Origin: an uncultured Saprospiraceae bacterium
Lineage (GTDB): Bacteria; Bacteroidota; Bacteroidia; Chitinophagales; Saprospiraceae
DNA: 52,516 nt
Direction: 5' to 3'
Assembly (NCBI GenBank): GCA_938016265.1
Contig: CALLWB010000009.1
Span: 1 to 52,516, forward strand
This document shows, in pieces, positions 1-9,547 of this stretch (position 1 is its first letter; each line of letters starts with the position of its first letter). The notes below the pieces were generated by a model. It searched no databases, was not told the DNA's origin, and saw only the letters and a program-made list of their open reading frames with translations. The translations under genes were made by a program, and so were the position numbers.

Positions 1-609
1 GCTTTTATAGAAAATATGGTTCTTGCCTACTTCCTAGGTATGTGTTCCTATCTAGCCGTTTCAAAAACAGTAAAAACAGCTGTCGGACTTGGTCTTGCAG
101 TGATTTTTGTACTAGGAATAACGATGCCTATCAACTGGGTAATTAGTACCTACTTACTAGAACCAACCACCAGTGTTTTAACTCCAATATTAGGGATAGA
201 TGGCGGTATGGATCTAACCTTTCTCCGATTTATCCTGTTTATTGCAGTAATTGCATCGATGGTACAATTGGTGGAAATGATAATAGAAAAAGTTTCTCCT
301 TCCCTATATGTTTCGCTAGGTATTTTCCTTCCGCTAATCACTGTAAACTGCGCCATTTTGGGTGGTAGTTTATTTATGGTAGCCCGGGAATACAATTTTA
401 CAGAATCAATTGCTTTTGGACTGGGATCCGGCTTCGGATGGTTTTTAGCGGTCATCGCAATTGCAGCGATTCGGGAAAAACTGCGTTACTCAGCTATTCC
501 ACCAGCATTGAGAGGTTTAGGTATAGCTTTTATCCTTACCGGACTGATGGGAATTGCGTTTATGAGTTTGATGGGAATTGATCCCGCAGCATTGATGGAA
601 GGAAAGTAA
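1..609 (+). CDS. nqrE: Na+-translocating NADH:quinone reductase subunit E (5'-truncated by window edge)
   Basis: NqrE is an integral membrane subunit of the sodium-pumping NADH:quinone oxidoreductase in the inner membrane. The reading frame is open from base 1, and the five codons before the first ATG (base 16) read A-F-I-E-N. This matches the conserved FIEN just upstream of the first conserved segment in NqrE, so the true start lies outside the window and base 16 is not the start. Conserved stretches include FLGMC-x3-AVSK and FLPLITVNCAI, whose Cys residues are thought to carry iron in the NqrD/NqrE pair. Several hydrophobic membrane helices are evident. It is followed 28 bases later by nqrF, the usual last gene of the nqrABCDEF operon. 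Confidence 0.95.
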   Translation, partial: AFIENMVLAYFLGMCSYLAVSKTVKTAVGLGLAVIFVLGITMPINWVISTYLLEPTTSVLTPILGIDGGMDLTFLRFILFIAVIASMVQLVEMIIEKVSPSLYVSLGIFLPLITVNCAILGGSLFMVAREYNFTESIAFGLGSGFGWFLAVIAIAAIREKLRYSAIPPALRGLGIAFILTGLMGIAFMSLMGIDPAALMEGK

Positions 610-637
610 TTAGAAAAGAACTAGAAAAATTATTGAT

Positions 638-1948
638 ATGAGTATTTTACCAATTTTCTTGTCAGCTATTGTTGTTTTTACAGCGGTGATTATTGCCCTC
701 TCTTTTGGGTTGATTAGTGCTAGAAAACGGTTAGTCCAACAAGGTGATGTTCAAATTGTAGTAAACGGAGAATCCGAAAAACCGTTGATTGCGCAGCCTG
801 GAGCTACTTTATTGTCTACACTTTCTGACAGCAATTTGTTTTTGCCGTCTGCTTGTGGTGGCGGTGGAACCTGTGCGATGTGCCTTTGCCAAATTGATGA
901 TGGAGGAGGAGACGTATTGCCTACAGAACTCAATCACCTGTCTCGCAAAGAAGTGCGGGACAACTGGAGATTAGCCTGCCAGGTAAAAGTTAAAAATGAT
1001 ATGACCATCCGCATCCCTGAAGAGATATTCGGCATCAAAAAATGGGATTGTGAAGTGGTTTCTAATTACAATGTGGCCACCTTTATCAAGGAGTTTGTTG
1101 TAAAACTTCCAGAAGGAGAGCATCTTGAGTTTGAGGCAGGAGGATATATCCAAATTGATGTTCCACCAGTAGAGGTAGACTATCAAAATTTTGATATTAC
1201 TGCGCACCCGGATTTAGGGAAGAAACCAGATGAATTTCAAACAGAGTGGGATAAATTTAATTTATGGCCGCTAAAAATGAAAAACGACGAGCAAATTTTC
1301 CGTGCCTACTCCATGGCCAACCACCCTGCTGAAGGCAACATCGTTATGCTAAATATTCGTATCGCTTCTCCACCTTGGGATCGCGCTAAGAATACATGGA
1401 TGAACGTAAATCCAGGTATCTGCTCTTCTTATGTATTTGATCAGAAACCAGGGGATAAAGTAACTATCTCTGGTCCTTTCGGTGAATTTTTCATCAAACC
1501 TACGGAAAACGAAATGTTGTATGTCGGTGGTGGAGCCGGAATGGCGCCAATGCGTTCTCACCTCTATCACTTGTTTCATACCCTAAAAACAGGAAGAAAA
1601 GTAACCTTCTTTTATGGAGGTAGAACAAGAAGGGAATTATTCTACATCGATGAATTTAGAGCCATCGAAAAAGAATTTCCAAATTTCCGATTTGCTGTAG
1701 CATTAGATAATCCGCTTCCTGAAGATAATTGGGAACTTAAAGAGAATCTTGATGATCCTAATGGAGATGGTTTCAAAGGCTATGTGCACAATGTGGTTAT
1801 CGAAGAATATCTAAGCAAACATGAAGCACCTGAGGAAGTAGAACTTTATTTCTGCGGTCCTCCATTGATGAACCAAGCTGTCATCAAAATGGCAGAAGAC
1901 TGGGGAATTCCTGACGATCAGGTTGCATTTGATGATTTCGGTGGTTAA
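638..1948 (+). CDS. nqrF: Na+-translocating NADH:quinone reductase subunit F
   Basis: NqrF is the NADH-oxidising subunit that feeds electrons into the Na+ pump. The 436-residue protein has one N-terminal membrane helix (about 3-24), then a 2Fe-2S ferredoxin domain with ligand pattern C73-x5-C79-x2-C82 and C114. It ends in a ferredoxin-reductase module with the FAD motif RAYSMA (about 223), the NAD-binding motif GGGAGMAP (about 286) and the C-terminal CGPP. The order and Cys spacing match characterised NqrF proteins. It is slightly longer than the roughly 408 residues of Vibrio NqrF. It lies 28 bases after nqrE in the same orientation and is followed by an intrinsic terminator, so it is the last gene of the operon. 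Confidence 0.97.
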   Translation: MSILPIFLSAIVVFTAVIIALSFGLISARKRLVQQGDVQIVVNGESEKPLIAQPGATLLSTLSDSNLFLPSACGGGGTCAMCLCQIDDGGGDVLPTELNHLSRKEVRDNWRLACQVKVKNDMTIRIPEEIFGIKKWDCEVVSNYNVATFIKEFVVKLPEGEHLEFEAGGYIQIDVPPVEVDYQNFDITAHPDLGKKPDEFQTEWDKFNLWPLKMKNDEQIFRAYSMANHPAEGNIVMLNIRIASPPWDRAKNTWMNVNPGICSSYVFDQKPGDKVTISGPFGEFFIKPTENEMLYVGGGAGMAPMRSHLYHLFHTLKTGRKVTFFYGGRTRRELFYIDEFRAIEKEFPNFRFAVALDNPLPEDNWELKENLDDPNGDGFKGYVHNVVIEEYLSKHEAPEEVELYFCGPPLMNQAVIKMAEDWGIPDDQVAFDDFGG

Positions 1949-1972
1949 TTACTATCACTTCAAAAATATACA

Positions 1973-2006
1973 AACCTCTTTCATTTATTTGGAAGAGGTT
2001 TTTTTT
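1973..2006 (+). terminator. Intrinsic terminator of the nqr operon
   Basis: An 8-bp perfect stem (AACCTCTT with AAGAGGTT) around a 12-base loop is followed directly by a run of T residues. It begins 25 bases after the nqrF stop codon. Confidence 0.85.
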
Positions 2007-2122
2007 ATTGCTGAAATCAAAATATTTTAGCTAATTACTTGATATTATTCTGGTTACCCCTTCCAATTTCTAATGATAAGTCTTTGTTTAAAACACAAGA
2101 AAACAAATTGGAATTTTACACC

Positions 2123-2154
2123 TTTGACAATTTCATGAAAAATACATAACTTTC
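2123..2154 (+). promoter_or_regulatory. Candidate Bacteroidota-type promoter
   Basis: TTTG at 2123-2126 and TAACTTTC at 2147-2154 are separated by 20 bases, close to the Bacteroidota consensus TTTG-N(about 20)-TAnnTTTG (last base differs). The predicted transcript would begin near base 2160, right at the ATG of the next gene. That implies either a leaderless message or use of the downstream Met at 2181. Confidence 0.45.
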
Positions 2155-2159
2155 CTACT

Positions 2160-2465
2160 ATGGAAACTAGGTTACTATTCATGGTAGAGTTTATTCTACC
2201 TCAACACTTAGATGAGAGCTTCACCAAAAGACTACCAGAACAACGGGTAGTAGTAGACGAGTTGTTTGAAGACAACCGAATTCTAAGCTATACATTATCA
2301 CTAGAGCACAAACGAATCTGGATGATTGTAAGTACAGAATCGGAGAATGAGCTTCAACAAATCATCGGACTTTTACCATTGTCTAAAAAAATGGAAAAGG
2401 ACTACTGTCTGATTACCTTTCACATCACCAAGCCGAGTGAGCTTCCGGAGTTTTCCTTAAATTAA
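2160..2465 (+). CDS. Small uncharacterised protein, possibly dimeric alpha+beta barrel (muconolactone-isomerase/YciI-like)
   Basis: This 101-residue soluble protein has no signal peptide or membrane helix. The order looks like beta-alpha-beta-beta-alpha-beta: a hydrophobic strand at the N-terminus (LLFMVEFIL), a helix with QRVVVDELF, a strand ILSYTLSL, a strand IWMIVS, a helix, and an edge strand near the end. This resembles small ferredoxin-like dimeric barrels such as muconolactone delta-isomerase or YciI proteins, but I recognise no catalytic residue, so the function is unknown. The promoter candidate just upstream leaves little or no leader for the ATG at 2160. The in-frame ATG at 2181 is an alternative start, though it would cut into the predicted first strand. 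Confidence 0.75.
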   Translation: METRLLFMVEFILPQHLDESFTKRLPEQRVVVDELFEDNRILSYTLSLEHKRIWMIVSTESENELQQIIGLLPLSKKMEKDYCLITFHITKPSELPEFSLN

Positions 2466-2563
2466 ACTTTACAGTCTGATACCAAAACATTATATTGGAG
2501 AATTAATTTATTTGTAATTGTTCATTATCATAATTTGAACAACTTCTTTGTATAATCTCCACT

Positions 2564-3667
2564 ATGAAATTCAAAGGTTCCACCTTTTTGTTAATGGTAA
2601 TTTCTTTCCTCTTTTTCTCTTGCAATTTTGACAAAATTGGTGATCAACTCGTTGGCGACTTGCAGAAGGGAGTAAAGGGGATTCAATTGGATTCCGTATA
2701 TGTTGAATCTCTTGTCAGATCAGCGGTCAGCGACGCAATCGACGAAGCATTCAAAAGTGATCTCAATGGTAAAATTAGTAGGGAGTTGGATCCAATACTT
2801 GCCCAACTGCAAGATTCTATAGGAGTCATTTCCGACGAATTGGTCGAGAAAATAATCGGAGATCAAACCGCCCTTTGGCTCGATGCCAGAATGGCAATGG
2901 TCAACGAACAACTCACCCAAACCGCCGCCAATGTTAGAAACGAAATCCTAGGAGAAGAAACAAGAGCATTAACAGAAAAATTTATTCAAGAAGCAGTCGT
3001 TCAGCAACTAGACGGAGTTTTCAAAAATTTACTAAAAGACATTTCGAGCGATGCCAATCAGGAAGAACTGGTCGCTATTCGTAAAATCGTTTCTGTTCAG
3101 TTGGATTCAATTATTGTTGCTGGCTTTCAGACGGCAGCGGTCAATTTTGACCGGTCATTCACGCCAGTTTTAGAAAAGTATGTTAAAGAAGCCGGCAGTA
3201 TTATCGAAAAAGGAGATGATTTAGGTACAAGTACTAAGATTAATGCACGGTCTATTCTCTGGCAAGCTGTCGGTGGGATTGCGGGGTTGATAGTACTTGG
3301 AGGGTTTGGCTGGTTATACCTTTGGACACGACGTTATAGGAACATGATAAAAATTCTCACCAAAAATATTGACGGAATACCAGACCAAACCATCTATGAC
3401 AAAGTAGTCGGAGATATCCGAAAAACAATGGACAATAACGGATTAAACATACACCTCAAAAAAATACTGCAAGAGCAAGAACTCCATGACCAACCAGAAT
3501 GGGACGACAAAGACAAACAAGTACTTCGTCTTCTCAGTGAGCAATTTGCAGATGCCGAAAATGCGAATTTGAGTAAAGATCAATTAACAAAAAAATTGTT
3601 CTTTCAAGCCCAACAACTAGGCCTGGAGACACATCTAAAGAGTATTCTCAGACGTATTGGTAAGTAA
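2564..3667 (+). CDS. Uncharacterised lipoprotein with a second, central membrane helix
   Basis: The 367-residue protein opens with a lipoprotein signal (hydrophobic 8-19, Cys20 in FFSC), so it is probably lipid-anchored after signal peptidase II. Residues 21-225 are predicted almost wholly helical, charged and Gln-rich, and could form a coiled-coil or helical bundle. A strong membrane helix follows at about 231-254, ending in a positively charged stretch (TRRYRN). Residues 255-367 are again charged and helical. I recognise no known family. If both the lipid anchor and the central helix are used, the helical middle would sit in the periplasm and the C-terminal 110 residues in the cytoplasm. 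No operon partner is evident. Confidence 0.8.
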   Translation: MKFKGSTFLLMVISFLFFSCNFDKIGDQLVGDLQKGVKGIQLDSVYVESLVRSAVSDAIDEAFKSDLNGKISRELDPILAQLQDSIGVISDELVEKIIGDQTALWLDARMAMVNEQLTQTAANVRNEILGEETRALTEKFIQEAVVQQLDGVFKNLLKDISSDANQEELVAIRKIVSVQLDSIIVAGFQTAAVNFDRSFTPVLEKYVKEAGSIIEKGDDLGTSTKINARSILWQAVGGIAGLIVLGGFGWLYLWTRRYRNMIKILTKNIDGIPDQTIYDKVVGDIRKTMDNNGLNIHLKKILQEQELHDQPEWDDKDKQVLRLLSEQFADAENANLSKDQLTKKLFFQAQQLGLETHLKSILRRIGK

Positions 3668-3849
3668 TTTTAATGTCATATTCCTGAGAACTTTCTCCCA
3701 AATGCTAAGATATTTGTAGTTTAACAGAACTCCATCAAGGCAATTACTATAGTATTTCGCGCCTTATTTACCTTTCATACTACCACACCACTAATTTGTT
3801 GTAAATCAAACATTCCATAGGCTTACATGGATATTAATCAATTATAAAT

Positions 3850-3880
3850 TTTGCCGCTAAAACAATATATAGTACTTTAG
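3850..3880 (+). promoter_or_regulatory. Candidate promoter of the giant T9SS protein gene
   Basis: TTTG at 3850-3853 and TACTTTAG at 3873-3880 are separated by 19 bases, fitting the Bacteroidota consensus with one mismatch in the -7 element. The predicted transcript start near 3886 leaves a leader of about 30 bases before the ATG at 3918. Confidence 0.5.
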
Positions 3881-3917
3881 TTCTTCAAATTTCCTTACTA
3901 CTAAACAAACATTTCCA

Positions 3918-6900
3918 ATGAAAAGTATTAAGTACCTATTCCTCCTCCTCTTTTTGTTTACCATACAGTACGCTTTTGCGCAAGGAGATTCCTGCACAAC
4001 TGCTACGCCTATTGTGGCAACTGGCAACTTTACTGCAGATGGTCCTGCTACAGGTGGGGGAGCAATAAACCCTAACGCCACCAATTCGGATTGGTACACC
4101 TTTGTTTGCCCTGCAAATGGTAAAATAACAGTATCTAGTTGTAATGACCCAGGAGGAACTGATACAAGACTATGGATCTATTCTGGAACTTGTGCTGCAC
4201 TAATTCCAGTGGCTGATAGTGATGATGAGAATGGTTGTTCTGCATTGACTAATTTTGCTTCAGAAGTTGCAGACTTAGACGTTATAAACGGTACTACCTA
4301 TTATATAGAATGGGATGATCGGTGGACTACTAATGGATTTGATTGGGAATTTACATTTGTTCCTAACCCACCTAATGATGTGGGTACCAATACGATAATA
4401 GAACCAAGTGTTTCTGGATGTGGACTTTCTAATATGACTCCCGTCGTAGCAAGTATTCAAAACTTTGGTACAGATCCCGTTTCAAATGTGAGCGCTTCTC
4501 TTTTTGTAGATGCTGCATTGGTTGCCACAGAAACTATCGCAGGACCAATTGCCTCAGGAGCAAGTCTTAATTACAACTTTACCGCGACTGCCGACTTAAG
4601 TGCAGGAGGAGTTCATACTGTACAGGTGGTCTCTACGGTTACAGGAGATGTTAACATGGTAAATGACACCGCAACTACTTCTGTAGAAAACTATGCAACG
4701 GTCAACCAACTTCCTGTATCAGATGACTTCGAAAGTTATGCACTAGGTGATATTACTTTTGCCAAGTTGTTCAATAGTCCCGCTTCCAATATCGATTGGG
4801 AAGTAAACTCAGGTACTACAACTTCTACCGCAACTGGTCCTACAGATGATGCATCTGGTGGTGGTCAATACATTTATATGGAGACTTCGTCTCCTGCAGT
4901 AGCTGGAGATCAGGCAATTTTACTGACAAATTGTATAGATCTTACAAATGCAATAAACCCACAACTGGATTTTGCTTATCATATGTTTGGGAGCTCCATT
5001 CGCTCTTTGGATGTAGATGTTATTGTAACAGGTACCGCGACTAATGTGTTGTCCCTCACAGGACAGCAACAAACTGCCAATGCAGATCCTTGGTTGCTCT
5101 CTAATATTGATTTAACTCCTTTTGTTGGAAACATTGTACAAATTGCATTTATTGGAGAAATAGAGGCCGATGCTTCTGGTACGACATTTAATGGAGACAT
5201 TGCACTCGATGAAATTGAGATAACTGACCCACTCCCCTCTGATATTGGCGTTATTAGTATCGATAGTCCGTTGAGTGCTTGCAGTCTGACTAATATGGAA
5301 ACGGTGACTGTAACTGTAGAGAACTTTGGAACTACGTCTGAATCCAATTTTGATGTATCCTATACCGTATCTGGTCCTGGAGGTCCAGTCAATATCACAG
5401 AGGTATTTACAGGAACACTTGCTCCTAATACTTCCGCACAATTTACATTTGCTGCGACCGTAGATATGTCTGCTTTGGGAACTTATATGCTTACAGCAAC
5501 CACAGGGTTAGCTTCAGATAGTAACACAGCCAATGATGCCTTTGCTGCAACAATTCTTTCTGGTGGCGCAACACTACCAATCTCAGACAATTTTGATTCT
5601 TATCCTGATGGAACAGATGTTTTTCCTGCTTTATTCAATGATCCATCGGATCAAATGGATTGGGAAGTAAATTTTGGGGCTACCGGCTCACTAGATACAG
5701 GTCCAAATGATGATGTATCAGGAGGAGGTGGTTATTTATACATTGAAACTTCTGGCTCTTCTACCGGTGATGTAGCGACTATCTGTACAGATTGTATTAA
5801 TTTAACCGGCGCGAATAGTCCGAGACTTGAATTTTCATACCACATGTATGGAGGTTCAATTGATTCATTGATTGTTTATGTTAACAATGGAACAACTACA
5901 ACTACTGAATTCGTATTGATCGGGGAACAACAAACCTCAGAAAGTGATCCATGGCAGAATGCTTCAGTCAATTTAGGAGCTTATGTAGGCCAGGTAATCT
6001 CCATTTGTTTTAGTGGGAATGTCAAACCAGGACCTACCGGTAATCTCTTTAACGGAGATATGGCGATTGATGAAATTGCAATCATTGCACCTAACCCAAA
6101 TGATATGGGTGCTGTTGATCTTGTGAGCCCAATGCAACGTTGCCAACTATCCAGCACTGAAACAATCACTGCTGAACTATATAACTTCGGAGCAACACCT
6201 GAGACAGGTTTTGATGTTACTTACGAAATAACTGGTCCTTCTGGAACAATTACTCAAACTGAAAATGTCGGAGCACTAAATTTGGCTGCTGGTACTGGGG
6301 GCAACTATACCTTTTCTGCACCAGCAGATATGAGTACACTAGGCACCTATACCATTCAAATATGGACTGATTTAACTGGTGATTCGGACACGACCAACGA
6401 CTCTACTTCCGTTATCACTATTACAACAGGTGGCTCTCCTATCCCGCAGGCGGAAGATTTTAACAGCTACGCAGATGGTAGCACTATTTTTAATGACCTG
6501 ACCAATCAACCTGGTAATGATATTGATTGGCAGGTGAATTTTGGAGGAACAGGCTCTGCAGATACCGGTCCACTTGATGATGTTAGTGTTGGAGGCGGAT
6601 ATATTTATACAGAAGCTTCTGGTTCTGCTGATGGAGATGCTGCATCAATATGTACTGGATGTCTTGATTTAACTACAGCGGTAAATCCTCAGTTAGAATT
6701 TTCCTATCATATGTTTGGTAGTTCGATCGGAGACTTAACAGTTACTATTGATGACGGTAATGCGGTAACAACCCTTGTTACACTCAATGGACCTCAACAA
6801 ACAGCTAGTGCAGATCCATGGGTTCCAATAATTACAGATTTAACGCCTTATGTTGGATCAGTGGTTTCACTCTGTTTTACAGGAAGCATTCGAGTCGATT

Positions 6901-9479
6901 CAACAAATATTACCTTCCGTGGCGACATGGCATTGGATAACATCATTGTACGCGAGCCTCCCACTTGTCCAGATCCATTTTCATTGACTGCAATAAATAT
7001 AGCGGATGTTAGTGCAGAGGCAAGTTGGATGACTGGTGGTAATGCCGTTGACGCTATTGTCGAATATGGTCCTACTGGATTTACTCCGGGAACTGGTACT
7101 ATTATTAACCCCGCTACGAATCCTCAACCAATTACAGGATTAATGCCGCAGACAACTTACGATATTTATGTAACTGAAAACTGCGGTGCCATGGATGGAA
7201 TGAGTCTCTTGATAGGCCCAATAGCCTTTACCACCAACTGCGCTCCTTTCCCATTCCCAGGCAACTATTTTAGTAATCCTATTCCGGTAACTACTATACC
7301 ATTTACAGATAACTCAAGTACTTCTGCTTGTTATGTTAGTGATTTTAATTTCAATGGGAATACATCTCCTGATGTATTCTATCGGATAATTCCTGATCCA
7401 TGTGCAAACGAAGTAACACTTTCTTTGTGCGGGTCAAGTTTTGATACCAGATTGATTTTAATTAATGAAGCGGATTCAACTGTTATTGCTCAGAATGACG
7501 ATGATTGTGGATTGCAATCACAATTAGTGGTTCCTGTACAAGGAAGTGCACCATTGCTTGCAATCGTAGAAGGATTCGGTTCTACTAGTACTGGAACCTA
7601 CGTATTCAATGTTACACAAAATATTTCTACAGGTATCAATTTTACCACCTTATCAGGAAACCGACTAACTTGTCCTTCTGCTAACGATGGAGTAATTTAT
7701 ACCGATGTAGATGGTGGCGTTTTACCTCAAAATTTCATTTGGAGCAACGGGGCTACCTCTAGTAATCTTACAGGATTGGCTCCCGGTGTTTATGACTTGA
7801 CGGTTACAGATAACTGTTCTGGTTTTAGCACGGCTTCATTCGAAGTATTACCAGCATTAGTGCCGACTGTTGATGCAGGACCGACGCAAACATTGTGTCT
7901 TGGCCAATTTGCTGTACTCGGTGGCAGTCCAACATCATTTCTTGACTTGGACACGGTATTTACTGGTTTTGGAGTCGATGCCTTCACTGGAAATTTCTTC
8001 AAAAGCAATATTGTCGATCCTACAAATTTGGTTAATGTTACAACCGGATTACCTGATGATTATTTCGCTGGCGATTTTGGACCTGGTGGATTTTTTGTGA
8101 TGGAACAAATAAATGATGAGTTTATTAAATTGGATACCGTAACCGGAGCTGCAACAATTATTGGAACAGCTGGTATTCTGACAGGTCATACCTGGACAGG
8201 ACTTGCCTGGGATGCTTCAACGGCGACGTTCCACGCTCTTAGTACAGATGGTGCAGTATCTCAATTGTATACGATCAACGTAGGCAGTGGAGTTGCAACA
8301 CCAACGGTACCGTTAAATCTTACTTTGCCGATTTGGTTGGCAATTGATAATTTCGGTGCAGCTTATACGTTGGACATGTCAACAGACACACTTCATACGG
8401 TTGATCTGATAACAGGTGCAAGTAATCCATTACCTAACGGTATTGGTTTCGATGCCAACTTCGCCCAGGATGCGGATTTTGATCCATTTACTAATCAATT
8501 GTATCTGGCAGCATATAACAATGACAATAGCTCTCCAGAACTACGCTTAGCAGACCTAACTACTGGAGAAACAACTTTCATCGGGCCAATTACAACAGGA
8601 GAAGTTACCGCTTATGGAATTATCGGACCTCCAGAATACACATATACTTGGTCTCCTGCTGCCTCATTAGACGATCCAACTTCGCTTAATCCAACAGCAA
8701 CTCCTACCATGACAACTACCTACACACTAGTCGTAACAGAGGTTTGTGGTGTTGTTGCAACTGCTGAAGTTGAGGTCGTAGTAAATTCTCTTCCGTTAGC
8801 AAATGCGGGGGCTGATGTTGCTCAATGTACAGATGACTATACTATACTTACTGCAACTGGCGGTAACGTTTATACTTGGAGTACTGGAGAAACTGGTGCT
8901 ACTATTGTTGTTACTCCTGTAATGCCAACTACCTACTATGTAACTGTAACGGATGCCGTTTGTACCGCGTTTGATAGCGTTTTGGTTACGCCAGTGGTCA
9001 CTGCAGTTCCAGTTATGACTGTTTCAGGTGCCGTACTTACAAGTACAGCGGCAGTGAGTTATCAATGGTATTTTGATGCGATGCCAATACCAGGAGCAAC
9101 GATGCAAACCTATACAGCAAATCAAGATGGTGTTTACTGGGTAGAAACCATTGACACCAATGGCTGTATGTCTATGTCAAACTCTGAGTTCCTTACCAAC
9201 GTACCAACTTCTTTGGATGATTTTGCATCAATCAATTCCTTCAAAGCATATCCTAATCCAATGGATAATCAATTGATTATTGAACTGGAAAGTACTTCTA
9301 TTGAAGAATTGTCATTAGAATTGATGAGTGTTGTCGGGCAAGTTATCCATATGGAAAATATCCAGGTAAATGGTTTGTTTACTACAACGCTTGATGTGGA
9401 TCAACTTCCAGCTGGTATGTATATCGTTAAGTTAAGTAACGAGAAAGGTATACTACAGAAAAGAGTAGTCAAACAATAA
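3918..9479 (+). CDS. Giant modular T9SS-secreted surface protein
   Basis: The 1853-residue protein has a Sec signal peptide (about 1-21, ending A-F-A-Q). Its modules in order are: a pre-peptidase-C-like beta domain (about 24-150); three tandem units of about 288 residues (about 151-1014), each a CARDB-like Ig domain plus a MAM/jelly-roll-like domain opening with a D/N-F-x-S-Y motif; a fibronectin-III-like domain (about 1016-1104); a second pre-peptidase-C-like domain (about 1105-1235); a SprB-like repeat (about 1250-1310); a PKD-like domain interrupted by about 235 residues that look like a beta-propeller (about 1338-1573); two further Ig/PKD-like domains; and a T9SS type A sorting domain with YPNP (last 85 residues or so). 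No enzymatic motif was seen. A role in adhesion or matrix is inferred from architecture. Confidence 0.9.
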   Translation: MKSIKYLFLLLFLFTIQYAFAQGDSCTTATPIVATGNFTADGPATGGGAINPNATNSDWYTFVCPANGKITVSSCNDPGGTDTRLWIYSGTCAALIPVADSDDENGCSALTNFASEVADLDVINGTTYYIEWDDRWTTNGFDWEFTFVPNPPNDVGTNTIIEPSVSGCGLSNMTPVVASIQNFGTDPVSNVSASLFVDAALVATETIAGPIASGASLNYNFTATADLSAGGVHTVQVVSTVTGDVNMVNDTATTSVENYATVNQLPVSDDFESYALGDITFAKLFNSPASNIDWEVNSGTTTSTATGPTDDASGGGQYIYMETSSPAVAGDQAILLTNCIDLTNAINPQLDFAYHMFGSSIRSLDVDVIVTGTATNVLSLTGQQQTANADPWLLSNIDLTPFVGNIVQIAFIGEIEADASGTTFNGDIALDEIEITDPLPSDIGVISIDSPLSACSLTNMETVTVTVENFGTTSESNFDVSYTVSGPGGPVNITEVFTGTLAPNTSAQFTFAATVDMSALGTYMLTATTGLASDSNTANDAFAATILSGGATLPISDNFDSYPDGTDVFPALFNDPSDQMDWEVNFGATGSLDTGPNDDVSGGGGYLYIETSGSSTGDVATICTDCINLTGANSPRLEFSYHMYGGSIDSLIVYVNNGTTTTTEFVLIGEQQTSESDPWQNASVNLGAYVGQVISICFSGNVKPGPTGNLFNGDMAIDEIAIIAPNPNDMGAVDLVSPMQRCQLSSTETITAELYNFGATPETGFDVTYEITGPSGTITQTENVGALNLAAGTGGNYTFSAPADMSTLGTYTIQIWTDLTGDSDTTNDSTSVITITTGGSPIPQAEDFNSYADGSTIFNDLTNQPGNDIDWQVNFGGTGSADTGPLDDVSVGGGYIYTEASGSADGDAASICTGCLDLTTAVNPQLEFSYHMFGSSIGDLTVTIDDGNAVTTLVTLNGPQQTASADPWVPIITDLTPYVGSVVSLCFTGSIRVDSTNITFRGDMALDNIIVREPPTCPDPFSLTAINIADVSAEASWMTGGNAVDAIVEYGPTGFTPGTGTIINPATNPQPITGLMPQTTYDIYVTENCGAMDGMSLLIGPIAFTTNCAPFPFPGNYFSNPIPVTTIPFTDNSSTSACYVSDFNFNGNTSPDVFYRIIPDPCANEVTLSLCGSSFDTRLILINEADSTVIAQNDDDCGLQSQLVVPVQGSAPLLAIVEGFGSTSTGTYVFNVTQNISTGINFTTLSGNRLTCPSANDGVIYTDVDGGVLPQNFIWSNGATSSNLTGLAPGVYDLTVTDNCSGFSTASFEVLPALVPTVDAGPTQTLCLGQFAVLGGSPTSFLDLDTVFTGFGVDAFTGNFFKSNIVDPTNLVNVTTGLPDDYFAGDFGPGGFFVMEQINDEFIKLDTVTGAATIIGTAGILTGHTWTGLAWDASTATFHALSTDGAVSQLYTINVGSGVATPTVPLNLTLPIWLAIDNFGAAYTLDMSTDTLHTVDLITGASNPLPNGIGFDANFAQDADFDPFTNQLYLAAYNNDNSSPELRLADLTTGETTFIGPITTGEVTAYGIIGPPEYTYTWSPAASLDDPTSLNPTATPTMTTTYTLVVTEVCGVVATAEVEVVVNSLPLANAGADVAQCTDDYTILTATGGNVYTWSTGETGATIVVTPVMPTTYYVTVTDAVCTAFDSVLVTPVVTAVPVMTVSGAVLTSTAAVSYQWYFDAMPIPGATMQTYTANQDGVYWVETIDTNGCMSMSNSEFLTNVPTSLDDFASINSFKAYPNPMDNQLIIELESTSIEELSLELMSVVGQVIHMENIQVNGLFTTTLDVDQLPAGMYIVKLSNEKGILQKRVVKQ
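4372..6960 (+). repeat. Three tandem coding repeats of about 864 bp (CARDB-like + MAM-like unit)
   Basis: Within the giant gene, three successive units start near 4372, 5234 and 6098. Each begins with a D-x-G motif followed by an Ig-like segment with N/Y-F-G, then a jelly-roll segment containing DFESY, DNFDSY or EDFNSY. The jelly-roll segments start near 4711, 5573 and 6439, giving a period of 862-866 bp. The copies are diverged at DNA level, so the duplications are old. Confidence 0.8.
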
Positions 9480-9501
9480 TAATACAGAAATATTGAAATA
9501 T

Positions 9502-9536
9502 AAGCCGGTGAAGCAATTCTTCACCGGCTTTTTTTA
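9502..9536 (+). terminator. Intrinsic terminator of the giant T9SS gene
   Basis: An 11-bp perfect stem (AAGCCGGTGAA with TTCACCGGCTT) around a short loop is followed by a T run. It ends only about 11 bases before the next start codon. Confidence 0.9.
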
Positions 9537-9547
9537 TCTTCGAACTT

